From the NCBI GenBank assembly GCA_002423425.1, contig DIWC01000044.1, positions 7,098 through 20,612 on the forward strand: 13,515 nt of DNA. Direction: 5' to 3'. This document shows positions 1 to 6,447 of this stretch, piece by piece; position 1 is the first letter of the stretch, and each line of letters opens with the position of its first letter. The position numbers and the translations under genes are program-made. The notes under the pieces are model-generated. The model did not search any database. It saw only the letters and a list, made by a program, of their open reading frames with translations, and was not told the origin of the DNA. Origin of the DNA: Peptococcaceae bacterium UBA6116 (GTDB lineage: Bacteria > Bacillota > Desulfitobacteriia > Desulfitobacteriales > Syntrophobotulaceae).

Positions 1-323
1 CCCATGAAAATTATGGGCATAATCAGCAGTATTTCAAACGAACTATTGGAAAGATATACGAGAACTACAGCCGATACCGTAAAAAATATAATATTGACGG
101 TATAGTCAATAATGATATTCTTATAGTGAACACTGAGCAGCCTGACAAGTATGATGGCAGGCAGCAATGCAAACAAAATAATGATAGAATTATGGTATCC
201 ATTCATAATAGGCTTATTTTCCACGCCCGCTGCCACTAAAATAACAATCGCCAGTAAATAAAAAGAAATGATCTGAGAAGCCAAAATATATACTTCCTGC
301 TTGTGTTTTTTCTCATGAAGCAT
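1..323 (-). CDS. N-terminal part of a multi-pass membrane protein, probably a sensor (runs off the window)
   Basis: Reading leftwards from an ATG at 323, the frame stays open to the window edge and gives 107 residues starting MLHEKKHKQE. A short charged N-terminus is followed by at least three hydrophobic segments, at about residues 11-33, 44-63 and 72-90, and a fourth begins at about 97. A ribosome site (GAAAGGG) lies about 9 bases before the ATG. It is the next gene after the AgrD-like peptide on the same strand, 49 bases away, with a hairpin between them. A membrane sensor domain for a kinase or other signalling enzyme would fit both the topology and the position after agrBD, but no catalytic domain is inside the window, so the function is inference. 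I do not recognise the family from this part. The start is well supported; the product is not. Confidence 0.7.
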   Translation of the reverse strand, partial: MLHEKKHKQEVYILASQIISFYLLAIVILVAAGVENKPIMNGYHNSIIILFALLPAIILVRLLSVHYKNIIIDYTVNIIFFTVSAVVLVYLSNSSFEILLIMPIIFM

Positions 324-341
324 GGTAAATATTCCCTTTCA

Positions 342-374
342 AAAGATAAGGTGGGGTAAACCCACCTTATCTTT
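342..374 (-). terminator. 14-bp perfect hairpin after the AgrD-like gene
   Basis: AAAGATAAGGTGGG (342-355) pairs perfectly with CCCACCTTATCTTT (361-374) across a 5-base loop. On the minus strand the stem is followed by TTTT, a short U-run. The stop codon of the AgrD-like gene (373-375) lies at the foot of the stem, and the ribosome site of the next gene begins only a few bases beyond it. It can act as a terminator or as an attenuator that lowers readthrough from agrBD into the downstream membrane protein gene. On the plus strand it is followed by a longer T-run, but no plus-strand gene needs it. Confidence 0.75.
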
Positions 375-495
375 ATTTTTGCAGTGACTTCGGTGTTTGG
401 GGCTGGTACATTAGAACTGCACAGGCGAAAACGGAACTGGCCGTAGCTAAAAGGACGAGCATGGAAGCGATAAGTGTGTAAGCGATTCTTTTCAT
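373..495 (-). CDS. agrD: AgrD-like cyclic lactone autoinducer pre-peptide (40 aa)
   Basis: This small gene encodes 40 residues beginning MKRIAYTLIA. Residues 4-24 form a hydrophobic leader, then Cys25 in the segment ACAVLM (24-29), then a tail YQPQTPKSLQK (30-40). That layout is characteristic of clostridial AgrD peptides: leader, a small residue plus Cys, a five-residue ring, and a tail with QP and P.SL. By family rule AgrB would cut after Met29 and link its carboxyl group to the Cys25 thiol, giving a CAVLM thiolactone with an unknown N-terminal extension. The tail is less acidic than in many relatives. The start is decided by GGGAGGG 6-12 bases upstream. It lies 13 bases after agrB on the same strand, and its stop is inside a hairpin terminator. 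Confidence 0.88.
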   Translation of the reverse strand: MKRIAYTLIASMLVLLATASSVFACAVLMYQPQTPKSLQK

Positions 496-508
496 GAATT
501 AACCCTCC

Positions 509-1081
509 CTAGTTTTTATTAAATACAGGCAGCAGGGTCATACTCTGATAGAATATACCCAAAACTGCACTTGTATTAACCAAAGGATTATGGCTGAAAA
601 GCAGCACAGCAAAACCAATTCCTATAAAAGCAATTGAGGCAGCTTTAAGTTTCCGGCGAAAACTTAAAGAGTGAATCGGTTTTGCTTCACTATCAACCGG
701 AGCCAGCAATATTATGACAACTAAAGATATCCCTAAGCCCAGAAATAAAACATAGATATTGTATAAGTCATATTTGATTAGTTCTTTGGCAGCAACACCG
801 AGCAGGGAATAGACAACAGCCCCCAAAGCTATGCATTTTACCGGCGTATTTAAATGGGCCCCTCCGGAAACTTTTCTCAGTGATCCGCCGAAAACAATCG
901 CAACTAAGGTCGGCAAAAAAGCCTTAAAAAGAAGACCCATAATCAGAACCGCTGCAATCCCGATAACCGCTAAAACAACTGTTTCCAAACCATAAGCCAT
1001 GATTTCTTTCTTTTCTTCATCATAACTTAGTTCTGATGCTAGGGAATCGGAAAGGCGTTCACTAAATTCAGTGAGCTTCAT
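509..1081 (-). CDS. agrB: AgrB-like autoinducer-processing membrane protease
   Basis: AgrB is an integral-membrane cysteine endopeptidase that removes the C-terminal tail of AgrD and catalyses thiolactone formation. The 190-residue product has the usual family length. It has a charged cytoplasmic N-terminus (1-30) followed by about five to six hydrophobic segments between residues 31 and 186. The catalytic pair is visible as His76 and Cys83 in GGAHLNTPVKC, the same seven-residue spacing as His77/Cys84 of Staphylococcus aureus AgrB. A GGAAGGAG ribosome site precedes the ATG. The gene follows a small membrane protein gene by 43 bases and is followed 13 bases later by the AgrD-like gene, its expected substrate. 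No agrA or classical agrC is visible in the window. Confidence 0.93.
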   Translation of the reverse strand: MKLTEFSERLSDSLASELSYDEEKKEIMAYGLETVVLAVIGIAAVLIMGLLFKAFLPTLVAIVFGGSLRKVSGGAHLNTPVKCIALGAVVYSLLGVAAKELIKYDLYNIYVLFLGLGISLVVIILLAPVDSEAKPIHSLSFRRKLKAASIAFIGIGFAVLLFSHNPLVNTSAVLGIFYQSMTLLPVFNKN

Positions 1082-1124
1082 AGTCTTCTCCTTCCTCTTG
1101 AGCAGCTCGGACTAAGAATAATAA

Positions 1125-1640
1125 TCAAAACTTATTGACAGTTTTCTGGTTGTTTCCATCCTGTACGTCAATACTTTGTTGTTTTTTCTTTATTTCTCTT
1201 TGAGTTTTGAATTTATAAGTAACAAATGCTAAGATAAGCATAACTAATACTTGGGGCCATGATATCAATATCCTTATGATCGTGTTTGTAAACAGTATCT
1301 CTGAAGTAACACCAAACAGCGGCATGAGTAAGGATAAACATACTGCCTCGGCAACAGTTATTGCTAACATACTGATTATGCTGGCAATAAGAGCAGGGTT
1401 AACACTGCTTTTCCCCAAAAACATCAAGATAAAAAATGTTAAGCCAATTAAAATAATAGTATGTACACCAAAAGTGATCGGCAAAAGCCTTACCCCATAA
1501 GAAACAAATGCAAGCAAGATACCTGCAGGGATTATCTTTTTCCATACCAGCGGAACATTGGCGATAACGTAAGCTAAAGTAATAATTGCAATTACTTCCG
1601 GAATACCCTGAAAAATTAAAGCCAGCAATGGTATTTTCAT
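1125..1640 (-). CDS. Uncharacterised small membrane protein, copy 2 of a tandem pair
   Basis: The 171-residue protein has about five hydrophobic segments (roughly 5-27, 34-50, 56-75, 83-106 and 121-142) and ends in a hydrophilic Lys/Gln-rich tail (143-171). It is clearly a paralogue of the protein at 1815-2297. Shared motifs, in order, are IPLLAL..QG.PE near the start, P..WKKI, VRLLPI.FG.HTI, LGK....AL.AS.IS, VE or AE followed by .VCL, and LF.NT..RIL...PQV. I do not recognise the family and assign no function. The start is supported by GGAGG seven bases before the ATG. It lies 43 bases upstream of agrB on the same strand, so a role in the peptide signalling system, perhaps as a membrane receptor part, is possible but is only inference from position. 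Confidence 0.85.
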   Translation of the reverse strand: MKIPLLALIFQGIPEVIAIITLAYVIANVPLVWKKIIPAGILLAFVSYGVRLLPITFGVHTIILIGLTFFILMFLGKSSVNPALIASIISMLAITVAEAVCLSLLMPLFGVTSEILFTNTIIRILISWPQVLVMLILAFVTYKFKTQREIKKKQQSIDVQDGNNQKTVNKF

Positions 1641-1814
1641 ATATTTTCCTCCATTGGAATTCTATGTATATTTACTGAGCTAATACTACACTTCTACAAA
1701 AAAATTCGGATTCCTCCAGATTTTCAGGAAAAATTCACAAAAAATTCAAGAAAATCCTGTAATTTTTTTTATTTTTATTTTATTTTTAAAAGATAAAAGC
1801 CTAAGAATTTGTTC

Positions 1815-2297
1815 CTAATAATCAAGCGATTCAGGTTTTTGTCTCCGTGCGGGAATCTTTTTGATTGCGATGGCTATGATGGAAATAATAACCACTTGGG
1901 GAAGGGCTACCAAAATCCTTGTAGCGGTATTTGCAAATAATGTCTCAAGCGGAATCCCGGAAATATAAACAATTAAATTTAAACAAACCATTTCCACAAC
2001 GGTCAGTATAACGAGACTGATTAATGATGCCCGCAAAGCGTTTATAACGGTGGCTTTACCCAATTTAATCAATAATAAAAATAATACTTCTACTATTAAA
2101 ATAGTGTGTATTCCAAAGCCAATAGGAAGCAGTCTGACAAAGTAGGCTATTATAACAGAAACAACAGCAATAAATAGTATTTTCTTCCATTGCAGAGGGA
2201 TTTTGGCCAGAACAAAAGCCAGGGAAACAAGTGCTATATTTTCCGGTAACCCTTGAATCAGTAAGGCCAATAACGGGATTCTAGCAAGATTCTCCAT
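1815..2297 (-). CDS. Uncharacterised small membrane protein, copy 1 of a tandem pair
   Basis: This 160-residue protein is mostly membrane: about five hydrophobic segments between residues 8 and 150, with a short basic tail (KKIPARRQKP). It aligns without large gaps over nearly its whole length with the product of 1125-1640, and keeps the VRLLPI.FGIHTI and LFANTATRIL..LPQV motifs, so the two arose by duplication. It lacks the long Gln/Lys-rich tail of its partner. The ATG is preceded by GGAGAAGG. It starts 37 bases after the kinase gene stops, consistent with one operon. The 174 bases that separate it from its paralogue are very AT-rich with several AAATTC runs; I see no clear terminator there. 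The family is unknown to me; a sensory or peptide-recognition role is speculation. Confidence 0.85.
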   Translation of the reverse strand: MENLARIPLLALLIQGLPENIALVSLAFVLAKIPLQWKKILFIAVVSVIIAYFVRLLPIGFGIHTILIVEVLFLLLIKLGKATVINALRASLISLVILTVVEMVCLNLIVYISGIPLETLFANTATRILVALPQVVIISIIAIAIKKIPARRQKPESLDY

Positions 2298-2334
2298 ATC
2301 CTTCTCCTGTTAATTGATTTTCCCCGGATAATTT

Positions 2335-4158
2335 TCACATTTTTATTAAGTATTTTTTTATCGGAAATAATATAAAAAAGGTTGTACCCTTATCACCTGT
2401 CTCAAACTCCAGTTTGGCATTATGGCGGTGCGCTATGCCGATGGAAATAGCTAATCCTAGACCGGTCCCGCTTTCTTTGGTGGTTAAAAAAGGCGTTCCG
2501 AGCTTATCCTGGACCTCCTGGGGTATCCCTTTCCCTTGGTCTTGGATTGCCAAGACAACATTATTTTCATCGCAGTAAGTACGAATCGAAACATATCCCC
2601 TCCGCGGTGTTTCTTCCAGTCCATTGCGTACGAGATTTAAAATCAGCTGCCTGATTTCGGATTCGTTAAGTCCTAAATCAGGTATATCTTTTAAGTCCAG
2701 CGTAATATCTTTGTCGGAATTAAAGGCGTCGGCTTGAAGCATCGGATAAATCCTGTTAATTATTTCGTTAAGGTTTTCAATTTTAAGCCCTTCGGAATTA
2801 ACTTTGGAAAGAGATAAGAAATCGGTGATAATTTCATTGGCCCGATCTATCTCCGAGATCATTAACTCCATATATTCTTTATTCTTCGGCGAATCGGACT
2901 TTGCCTCCATCATTTGCAGGAATCCCCTTACTGTTGTCAGCGGGTTCCTGATTTCATGGCTGATGCCCGCGGCCATCTGGCCGATCAAATTCAGCCGTTC
3001 CAGACGTTGTAATTCCTGCTCATTCTTTTTGTCATTCGTTATATCTCTGACGAAAACGGTTAACCCTTGAACAAAGGGGTAAGCATGGTATTGGAAATAT
3101 TTATCTCCATTTACACTTTGTGTTTCCCAATGCATTTGTATGTTTTCTTCCATCACGTGCTTAAGATTGTCCTGAGTAACAGGCTCTATTCTCCCTTCGA
3201 AGAACTCCCAAATGTTTTCTCCCAGCAAATCTCTATCAGCTGTTAACACCCTTTTCGTTTCTTCATTGATGAAAGTAACCCTCCAGTTACGATCCAATGA
3301 GAAAAAGCCGTCCGCGATACCTCCCATAATTGTCAGCAACTTGTCATTCGAACTTTCAAGTTCGGTATTAAGATCCCGCAGATTATCGAGGTGAGCGTTG
3401 ATCCTTTCAAATACAGGCTTCAGTTCGGGTAATTGTTCCAAATCTTTAGCGTTGTCAGTTTTATTGTTGACGATCATCCTGGAAAAAGAATCCAGCGACA
3501 ATTCTATTTTAACAACACTATTTCTAATGATTACCAGGATAAAGAACCATAAAACGAGACTAAAGATCAGAATTTTGAGGTACTCCTGCCAGGAACTATA
3601 AAAGATATTGCTTGACTGAACCGCAGCCCAGGAATAGCCCATTATTTGGCTCTGATAATAGATTGGCGCCGCAACTGCAATTACACCTTGTCCATCCCAA
3701 TCACCGACCTCCGAGTCGGTAATAAATTGAGGTGCGCCGCTTTTTTTCAAGGATAAAAATAATTCTTGGGAATATATTTTCTTAAGGACATGCTCGGAGG
3801 GGTTAGGGACAATCGGTATCATTGAATCGAGTTCCAAATCATAATAACCTATTTCCATCCCTGAATTATTATTGGAAATATTATCGTAATTTTCAAGGAG
3901 CAAGGACCTGATCCCATTTGCTTTATCCCCGCGGCTTAGCTCGTTTTGTTCTTTATAAGCCAGAATATCCTTATAATGCCCCTGAACCATTTTTTCCACA
4001 GACGAAGCAACGGATAACAGTTCACATTCCCGTTTTACTACTTCCTTTTCCCAGTAAATTCTGGCAATTAAAAAATAGATGAGAACCAAAATAACAATAA
4101 CAACTACGGAAACTTTAATTATTGTTAACTCGACAATTGAATAATTTCTTTTTTCCAC
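2335..4158 (-). CDS. Membrane-bound PAS sensor histidine kinase (HisKA type)
   Basis: The 607-residue kinase has a transmembrane helix at about 12-33, an extracytoplasmic sensor domain at about 34-192, a second helix at about 193-212, a linker with predicted helical character (about 215-275), a PAS domain (about 275-380), a HisKA dimerisation domain with His401 in GISHEIRNPL, and a HATPase domain. In the latter the N box includes Asn508 and Asn512, G1 is DQGKGI (540-545) and G2 is GTGLGL (564-569). All catalytic motifs are intact. The HEIRNPL.T..GFLQ signature resembles the orphan sporulation-type kinases of Bacillota, which phosphorylate Spo0F or Spo0A. No response regulator is nearby, which fits an orphan kinase. 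The start is GTG at 4158 with GAGG nine bases upstream; a nearby ATG is out of frame. The following genes on this strand lead into agrBD. Confidence 0.92.
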   Translation of the reverse strand: MEKRNYSIVELTIIKVSVVVIVILVLIYFLIARIYWEKEVVKRECELLSVASSVEKMVQGHYKDILAYKEQNELSRGDKANGIRSLLLENYDNISNNNSGMEIGYYDLELDSMIPIVPNPSEHVLKKIYSQELFLSLKKSGAPQFITDSEVGDWDGQGVIAVAAPIYYQSQIMGYSWAAVQSSNIFYSSWQEYLKILIFSLVLWFFILVIIRNSVVKIELSLDSFSRMIVNNKTDNAKDLEQLPELKPVFERINAHLDNLRDLNTELESSNDKLLTIMGGIADGFFSLDRNWRVTFINEETKRVLTADRDLLGENIWEFFEGRIEPVTQDNLKHVMEENIQMHWETQSVNGDKYFQYHAYPFVQGLTVFVRDITNDKKNEQELQRLERLNLIGQMAAGISHEIRNPLTTVRGFLQMMEAKSDSPKNKEYMELMISEIDRANEIITDFLSLSKVNSEGLKIENLNEIINRIYPMLQADAFNSDKDITLDLKDIPDLGLNESEIRQLILNLVRNGLEETPRRGYVSIRTYCDENNVVLAIQDQGKGIPQEVQDKLGTPFLTTKESGTGLGLAISIGIAHRHNAKLEFETGDKGTTFFILFPIKKYLIKM

Positions 4159-4250
4159 TTCATGCTACCTCATAGTATATCGCTTAATACCTGGTAGATT
4201 ATTTCATAATTAATTCTATAGAAATTTTTGGTAAAATGTAAGATGTTTAT

Positions 4251-4298
4251 TGTCGAATTAATAGAAAATATTTTTTCTTCAGCAAAAATATATCGACA
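4251..4298 (-). promoter_or_regulatory. Candidate kinase promoter with adjoining Spo0A-box-like sites
   Basis: On the minus strand TTGCTG (4280-4285) and TATTAA (4258-4263) are separated by 16 bases, a fair sigma-A-type pair upstream of the kinase start at 4158. Directly beside the -10, plus-strand bases 4251-4257 read TGTCGAA, an exact match to the Spo0A box (TGNCGAA); on the minus strand this is TTCGACA just downstream of the -10. A second near match, TGTCGAT on the minus strand (4292-4298), lies shortly upstream of the -35. Boxes around a promoter suggest control by Spo0A, repression being the simpler reading for the downstream box. A 7-bp motif can occur by chance, so this is a candidate only. 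Confidence 0.45.
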
Positions 4299-4343
4299 TT
4301 TTACATTTTAAAATGCTATTTTTGTATTTTAGATTTAGAGATA

Positions 4344-4793
4344 ACAAATAATAAAGAACAAAATCAGGATCAAAGCAATCAGAAAAACGATAGTTCCAAA
4401 TCACATCAATCTGCCGAAACTAAAGATCCGTGGCAGCAGGTCTCGGAAGATATTAAAACTTTGCATACAAGTTGGAATGAATATATGCCTGAAGTCTCCA
4501 AAAAAGGAGCAAGCAAAGAATTAATCGATGGTTTCAGTGATGCTTTGAATAGTCTTACGGAAGTTGCCCAGACCAAAGATAAAAACAAAACCATGTTAGC
4601 GGTAAATAAGCTTTATGCCACAATGCCGGATATATATTCCCTCTATCAAACAAAGGTCTCTCCCGGATTGAAACTGATCACTTATACTACGAGGGAAGTG
4701 GTTAAGGAAAAGAATAGCGATTTAGTAGAAAAAATCCTCCGACTCCAATCAAAGGATTTAATCCAAAAACAGTTTAATCTTCATAGGCCTTAA
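4344..4793 (+). pseudogene. Start-less remnant of an exported, probably lipid-anchored protein
   Basis: An open frame runs from 4242 to a TAA at 4791-4793. From about 4344 it looks like real protein: a polar linker rich in Asn, Gln, Asp and Lys (TNNKEQNQDQSNQK), then a helical domain of about 120 residues containing PWQQVSEDIKTLHTSWNEY. Such polar linkers usually follow a lipobox Cys in Gram-positive lipoproteins. No in-frame ATG, GTG or TTG exists before TTG 4461, which falls inside the conserved-looking domain and has only a weak GGAAG upstream. The translation ahead of 4344 has no signal-peptide pattern. I therefore read it as a gene that lost its promoter, start and signal sequence. The alternative is translation from TTG 4461 as a 110-residue cytosolic protein. 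Its last 20 bases overlap the convergent mnmA gene. Confidence 0.55.
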
Positions 4794-5844
4794 TTGTTGC
4801 TCCGCCCAAGACTGTCTCTTCGTCATAGAAAACGACTGCCTGACCAGGGGTTATTGCTCTTTGCGGTTCGGGGAATTCTACTTTGACCATTCCCTCTCTG
4901 ACATTCAAATATGCAGGTACTTTTGGCGCATTATACCGGATTTTAGCCATAATGTTACGTATTTTATCAGGTTCGAAACCGGAAACAAAGCTCGGTTTTT
5001 CTGCAAGTAATTTTCGATGGAAGAGTTCATCTCTCATTCCTACCTGAACTGTATTATTTTCAGGATCTATCCTGGTTACATATACGGGATATCCTACAGC
5101 CAGCCCCAATCCTTTGTGCTGGCCAATCGTATACCTATAAATTCCGCGATGTTCACCGAGCTTTTTGCCATGGGAGTCAATAATGTCTCCCGGACAAGGT
5201 TCAAGCCGGCGGTAGCTTTCCACAAAGTCTCCATAAGCACCATCGACAAAACAGATTTCTTGACTTTCCGCTTTATCGGCGACAAGTAATCCTTCCTTTT
5301 TAGCAATTTCCCTAATCTCCGTTTTCCGGTAAGCCCCAAGAGGAAAAAGCGTATGTTGGAGTTGTTGTTGACTCACATGATAAAGTGCATAGCTTTGGTC
5401 TTTTCTTTGATCAATCCCTGTTTTTAGAAGCCATTGACCGTTTGCCTTGTCAAATTCCCGGCAAACATAATGACCTGTGGCAATATAATCTACTGTCAAA
5501 GCCTGAGCCTTCTGAAGCAAAGATTCAAATTTAATATATCTGTTGCAGGAAATACAGGGATTAGGAGTCCTGCCGATCAAGTATTCATCACAAAACTCAT
5601 CAATTACTCTATCTTTAAATTCCTGTCTGAAGTTCATCACATAATGCGGAATTCCAAGTTTCCAGGCTACCTTTTGCGCATCGCCAACAGCTTCAAGACT
5701 GCAGCAAGCCCTGGCCTGATCTTCGGCCTGCGGCCAGATCTGCATTGTCACTCCGATAACATCATAGCCTTCCTGCTTAAGAAGCAATGCCGCAACTGAA
5801 CTGTCCACTCCTCCGCTCATGGCCACAATTACTTTTTTACTCAT
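4774..5844 (-). CDS. mnmA: tRNA-specific 2-thiouridylase MnmA
   Basis: MnmA adenylates C2 of U34 in tRNA-Lys, -Glu and -Gln and transfers sulfur to it, giving the s2U part of mnm5s2U, in the cytosol. The 356-residue length is normal. The ATP-pyrophosphatase loop SGGVDSS is at residues 10-16. The catalytic cysteine is Cys97 in RTPNPCISCN, and the second, Cys198, is in ESQEICFVDG; these match the Cys102/Cys199 pair of the Escherichia coli enzyme. TGHY (123-126) and KDQSYAL (148-154) are also typical, and the C-terminal beta-barrel part is complete. The ATG has AGAGGG six bases upstream and overlaps the stop codon of the decayed cysK reading frame (TAA 5837-5839), so the two were probably translationally coupled once. 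The sulfur donor desulfurase is not in the window. Confidence 0.97.
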   Translation of the reverse strand: MSKKVIVAMSGGVDSSVAALLLKQEGYDVIGVTMQIWPQAEDQARACCSLEAVGDAQKVAWKLGIPHYVMNFRQEFKDRVIDEFCDEYLIGRTPNPCISCNRYIKFESLLQKAQALTVDYIATGHYVCREFDKANGQWLLKTGIDQRKDQSYALYHVSQQQLQHTLFPLGAYRKTEIREIAKKEGLLVADKAESQEICFVDGAYGDFVESYRRLEPCPGDIIDSHGKKLGEHRGIYRYTIGQHKGLGLAVGYPVYVTRIDPENNTVQVGMRDELFHRKLLAEKPSFVSGFEPDKIRNIMAKIRYNAPKVPAYLNVREGMVKVEFPEPQRAITPGQAVVFYDEETVLGGATIKAYED

Positions 5845-6147
5845 TTTTTCCCTCTGGATCCTTATATAGATCTGTACTCAAATATCTTTCTCCCGTGTCA
5901 GGAAGAATTACAACCACCATTTTTTCTTTATTTTCAGGACGCTTGGCAGCTCAATAATCACAGTCTCCTTATTTATCAGCCCTTTTTCTTCCGCAGCCTT
6001 AATCATCCCGATCCCTACTCTGTCTTTGATGCTGCCTCCGGGATTAAAGAATTCTACTTTGGCAACAATATTTAACCCAGGGGCTATTCTATTTAGTCTC
6101 ATAAGTGGAGTACCGCCAATTAAATCGATTACACTATCATGGATCAT
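5837..6147 (-). pseudogene. cysK: cysK (cysteine synthase) with its central part deleted
   Basis: Cysteine synthase makes cysteine from O-acetylserine and sulfide with PLP. Residues 1-66 match the family N-terminus (DLIGGTPLMRLNRI, then FFNPGGSIKDR with the PLP lysine at Lys41, then TVIIE). At about 5950 the match stops before the expected TSGNTG loop. In the next frame the sequence continues as the family C-terminus: AAKRPENKEKMVVVILPD, then TGERYLST, ending at TAA 5837-5839. About 93-100 of roughly 305 residues remain, so about 210 residues (over 600 bases) are gone and the joint is out of frame. The hybrid frame stops at 5908 after 79 residues. No active enzyme is possible. The start is ATG 6147, after a GGGGG run. 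Confidence 0.9.
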
Positions 6148-6204
6148 TTAACGAACCCCCGAATCCCCAAAATACCTTCTGTTCAATTTCTATCCTATGA
6201 AACT

Positions 6205-6233
6205 ATTATATACATATTCTCTGCGCTTTTACC
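6205..6233 (-). promoter_or_regulatory. Possible promoter for the cysK remnant and mnmA
   Basis: On the minus strand a perfect -10 hexamer TATAAT occupies 6205-6210, about 60 bases upstream of the cysK start. At the right distance (17 bases) the -35 is only GGTAAA, a weak match. It is the best candidate for transcription of mnmA, whose own upstream region is the cysK remnant. The remainder of 6148-6276 shows no gene and no convincing terminator for the germination operon that ends at 6277. Confidence 0.35.
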
Positions 6234-6276
6234 AGATCAATCATTAATGCCCTGTTTTTGAAATATAGAAATATGT

Positions 6277-6447
6277 CTAATATTTATAAAAAAACATCAT
6301 CATCACCGGTCCGAAAAAACTCAGCAATGCCAGCAGCGCCGCTCCAACCCCGCCGAGTTTGTTGCGGTCGTCTTTCCAGAGACTAAGAGCATAGGTAAAT
6401 GTATAATAACTTGATGCCAACAGCAAGATTACTAAAACTACTTTCAT
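6277..6447 (-). CDS. Small two-helix membrane protein, likely germinant-receptor D subunit
   Basis: This 56-residue gene starts at ATG 6447, overlapping the gerC stop codon in the classic ATGA arrangement (4 bases shared), which implies translational coupling. The product begins MKVVLVILLLASSYY. It has two hydrophobic segments, about residues 2-23 and 33-54, joined by a short charged loop (LWKDDRNKLGG). Small proteins of 55-75 residues with two membrane helices are known as D subunits of some Bacillus germinant receptor operons (for example GerKD), where they modulate receptor function in the spore inner membrane. Size, topology and position match; sequence identity cannot be checked here, so the role is inferred. 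I see no strong hairpin after its TAG at 6277-6279. Confidence 0.8.
   Translation of the reverse strand: MKVVLVILLLASSYYTFTYALSLWKDDRNKLGGVGAALLALLSFFGPVMMMFFYKY

Noticed and set aside
1276..1500. Plus-strand 74-residue frame inside the small membrane protein gene
   Set aside because: Antisense shadow of a gene whose protein is conserved with its tandem paralogue.
4313..4351. ATG 4313 as the start of the gene at 4344-4793
   Set aside because: It is in another frame and stops after 12 codons; no simple slip joins it to a signal peptide pattern.
5094..5339. Open frames on either strand inside mnmA (5017-5289, 5094-5339, 5434-5799)
   Set aside because: They lie wholly within the strongly supported mnmA gene in other frames and show no recognisable protein features.
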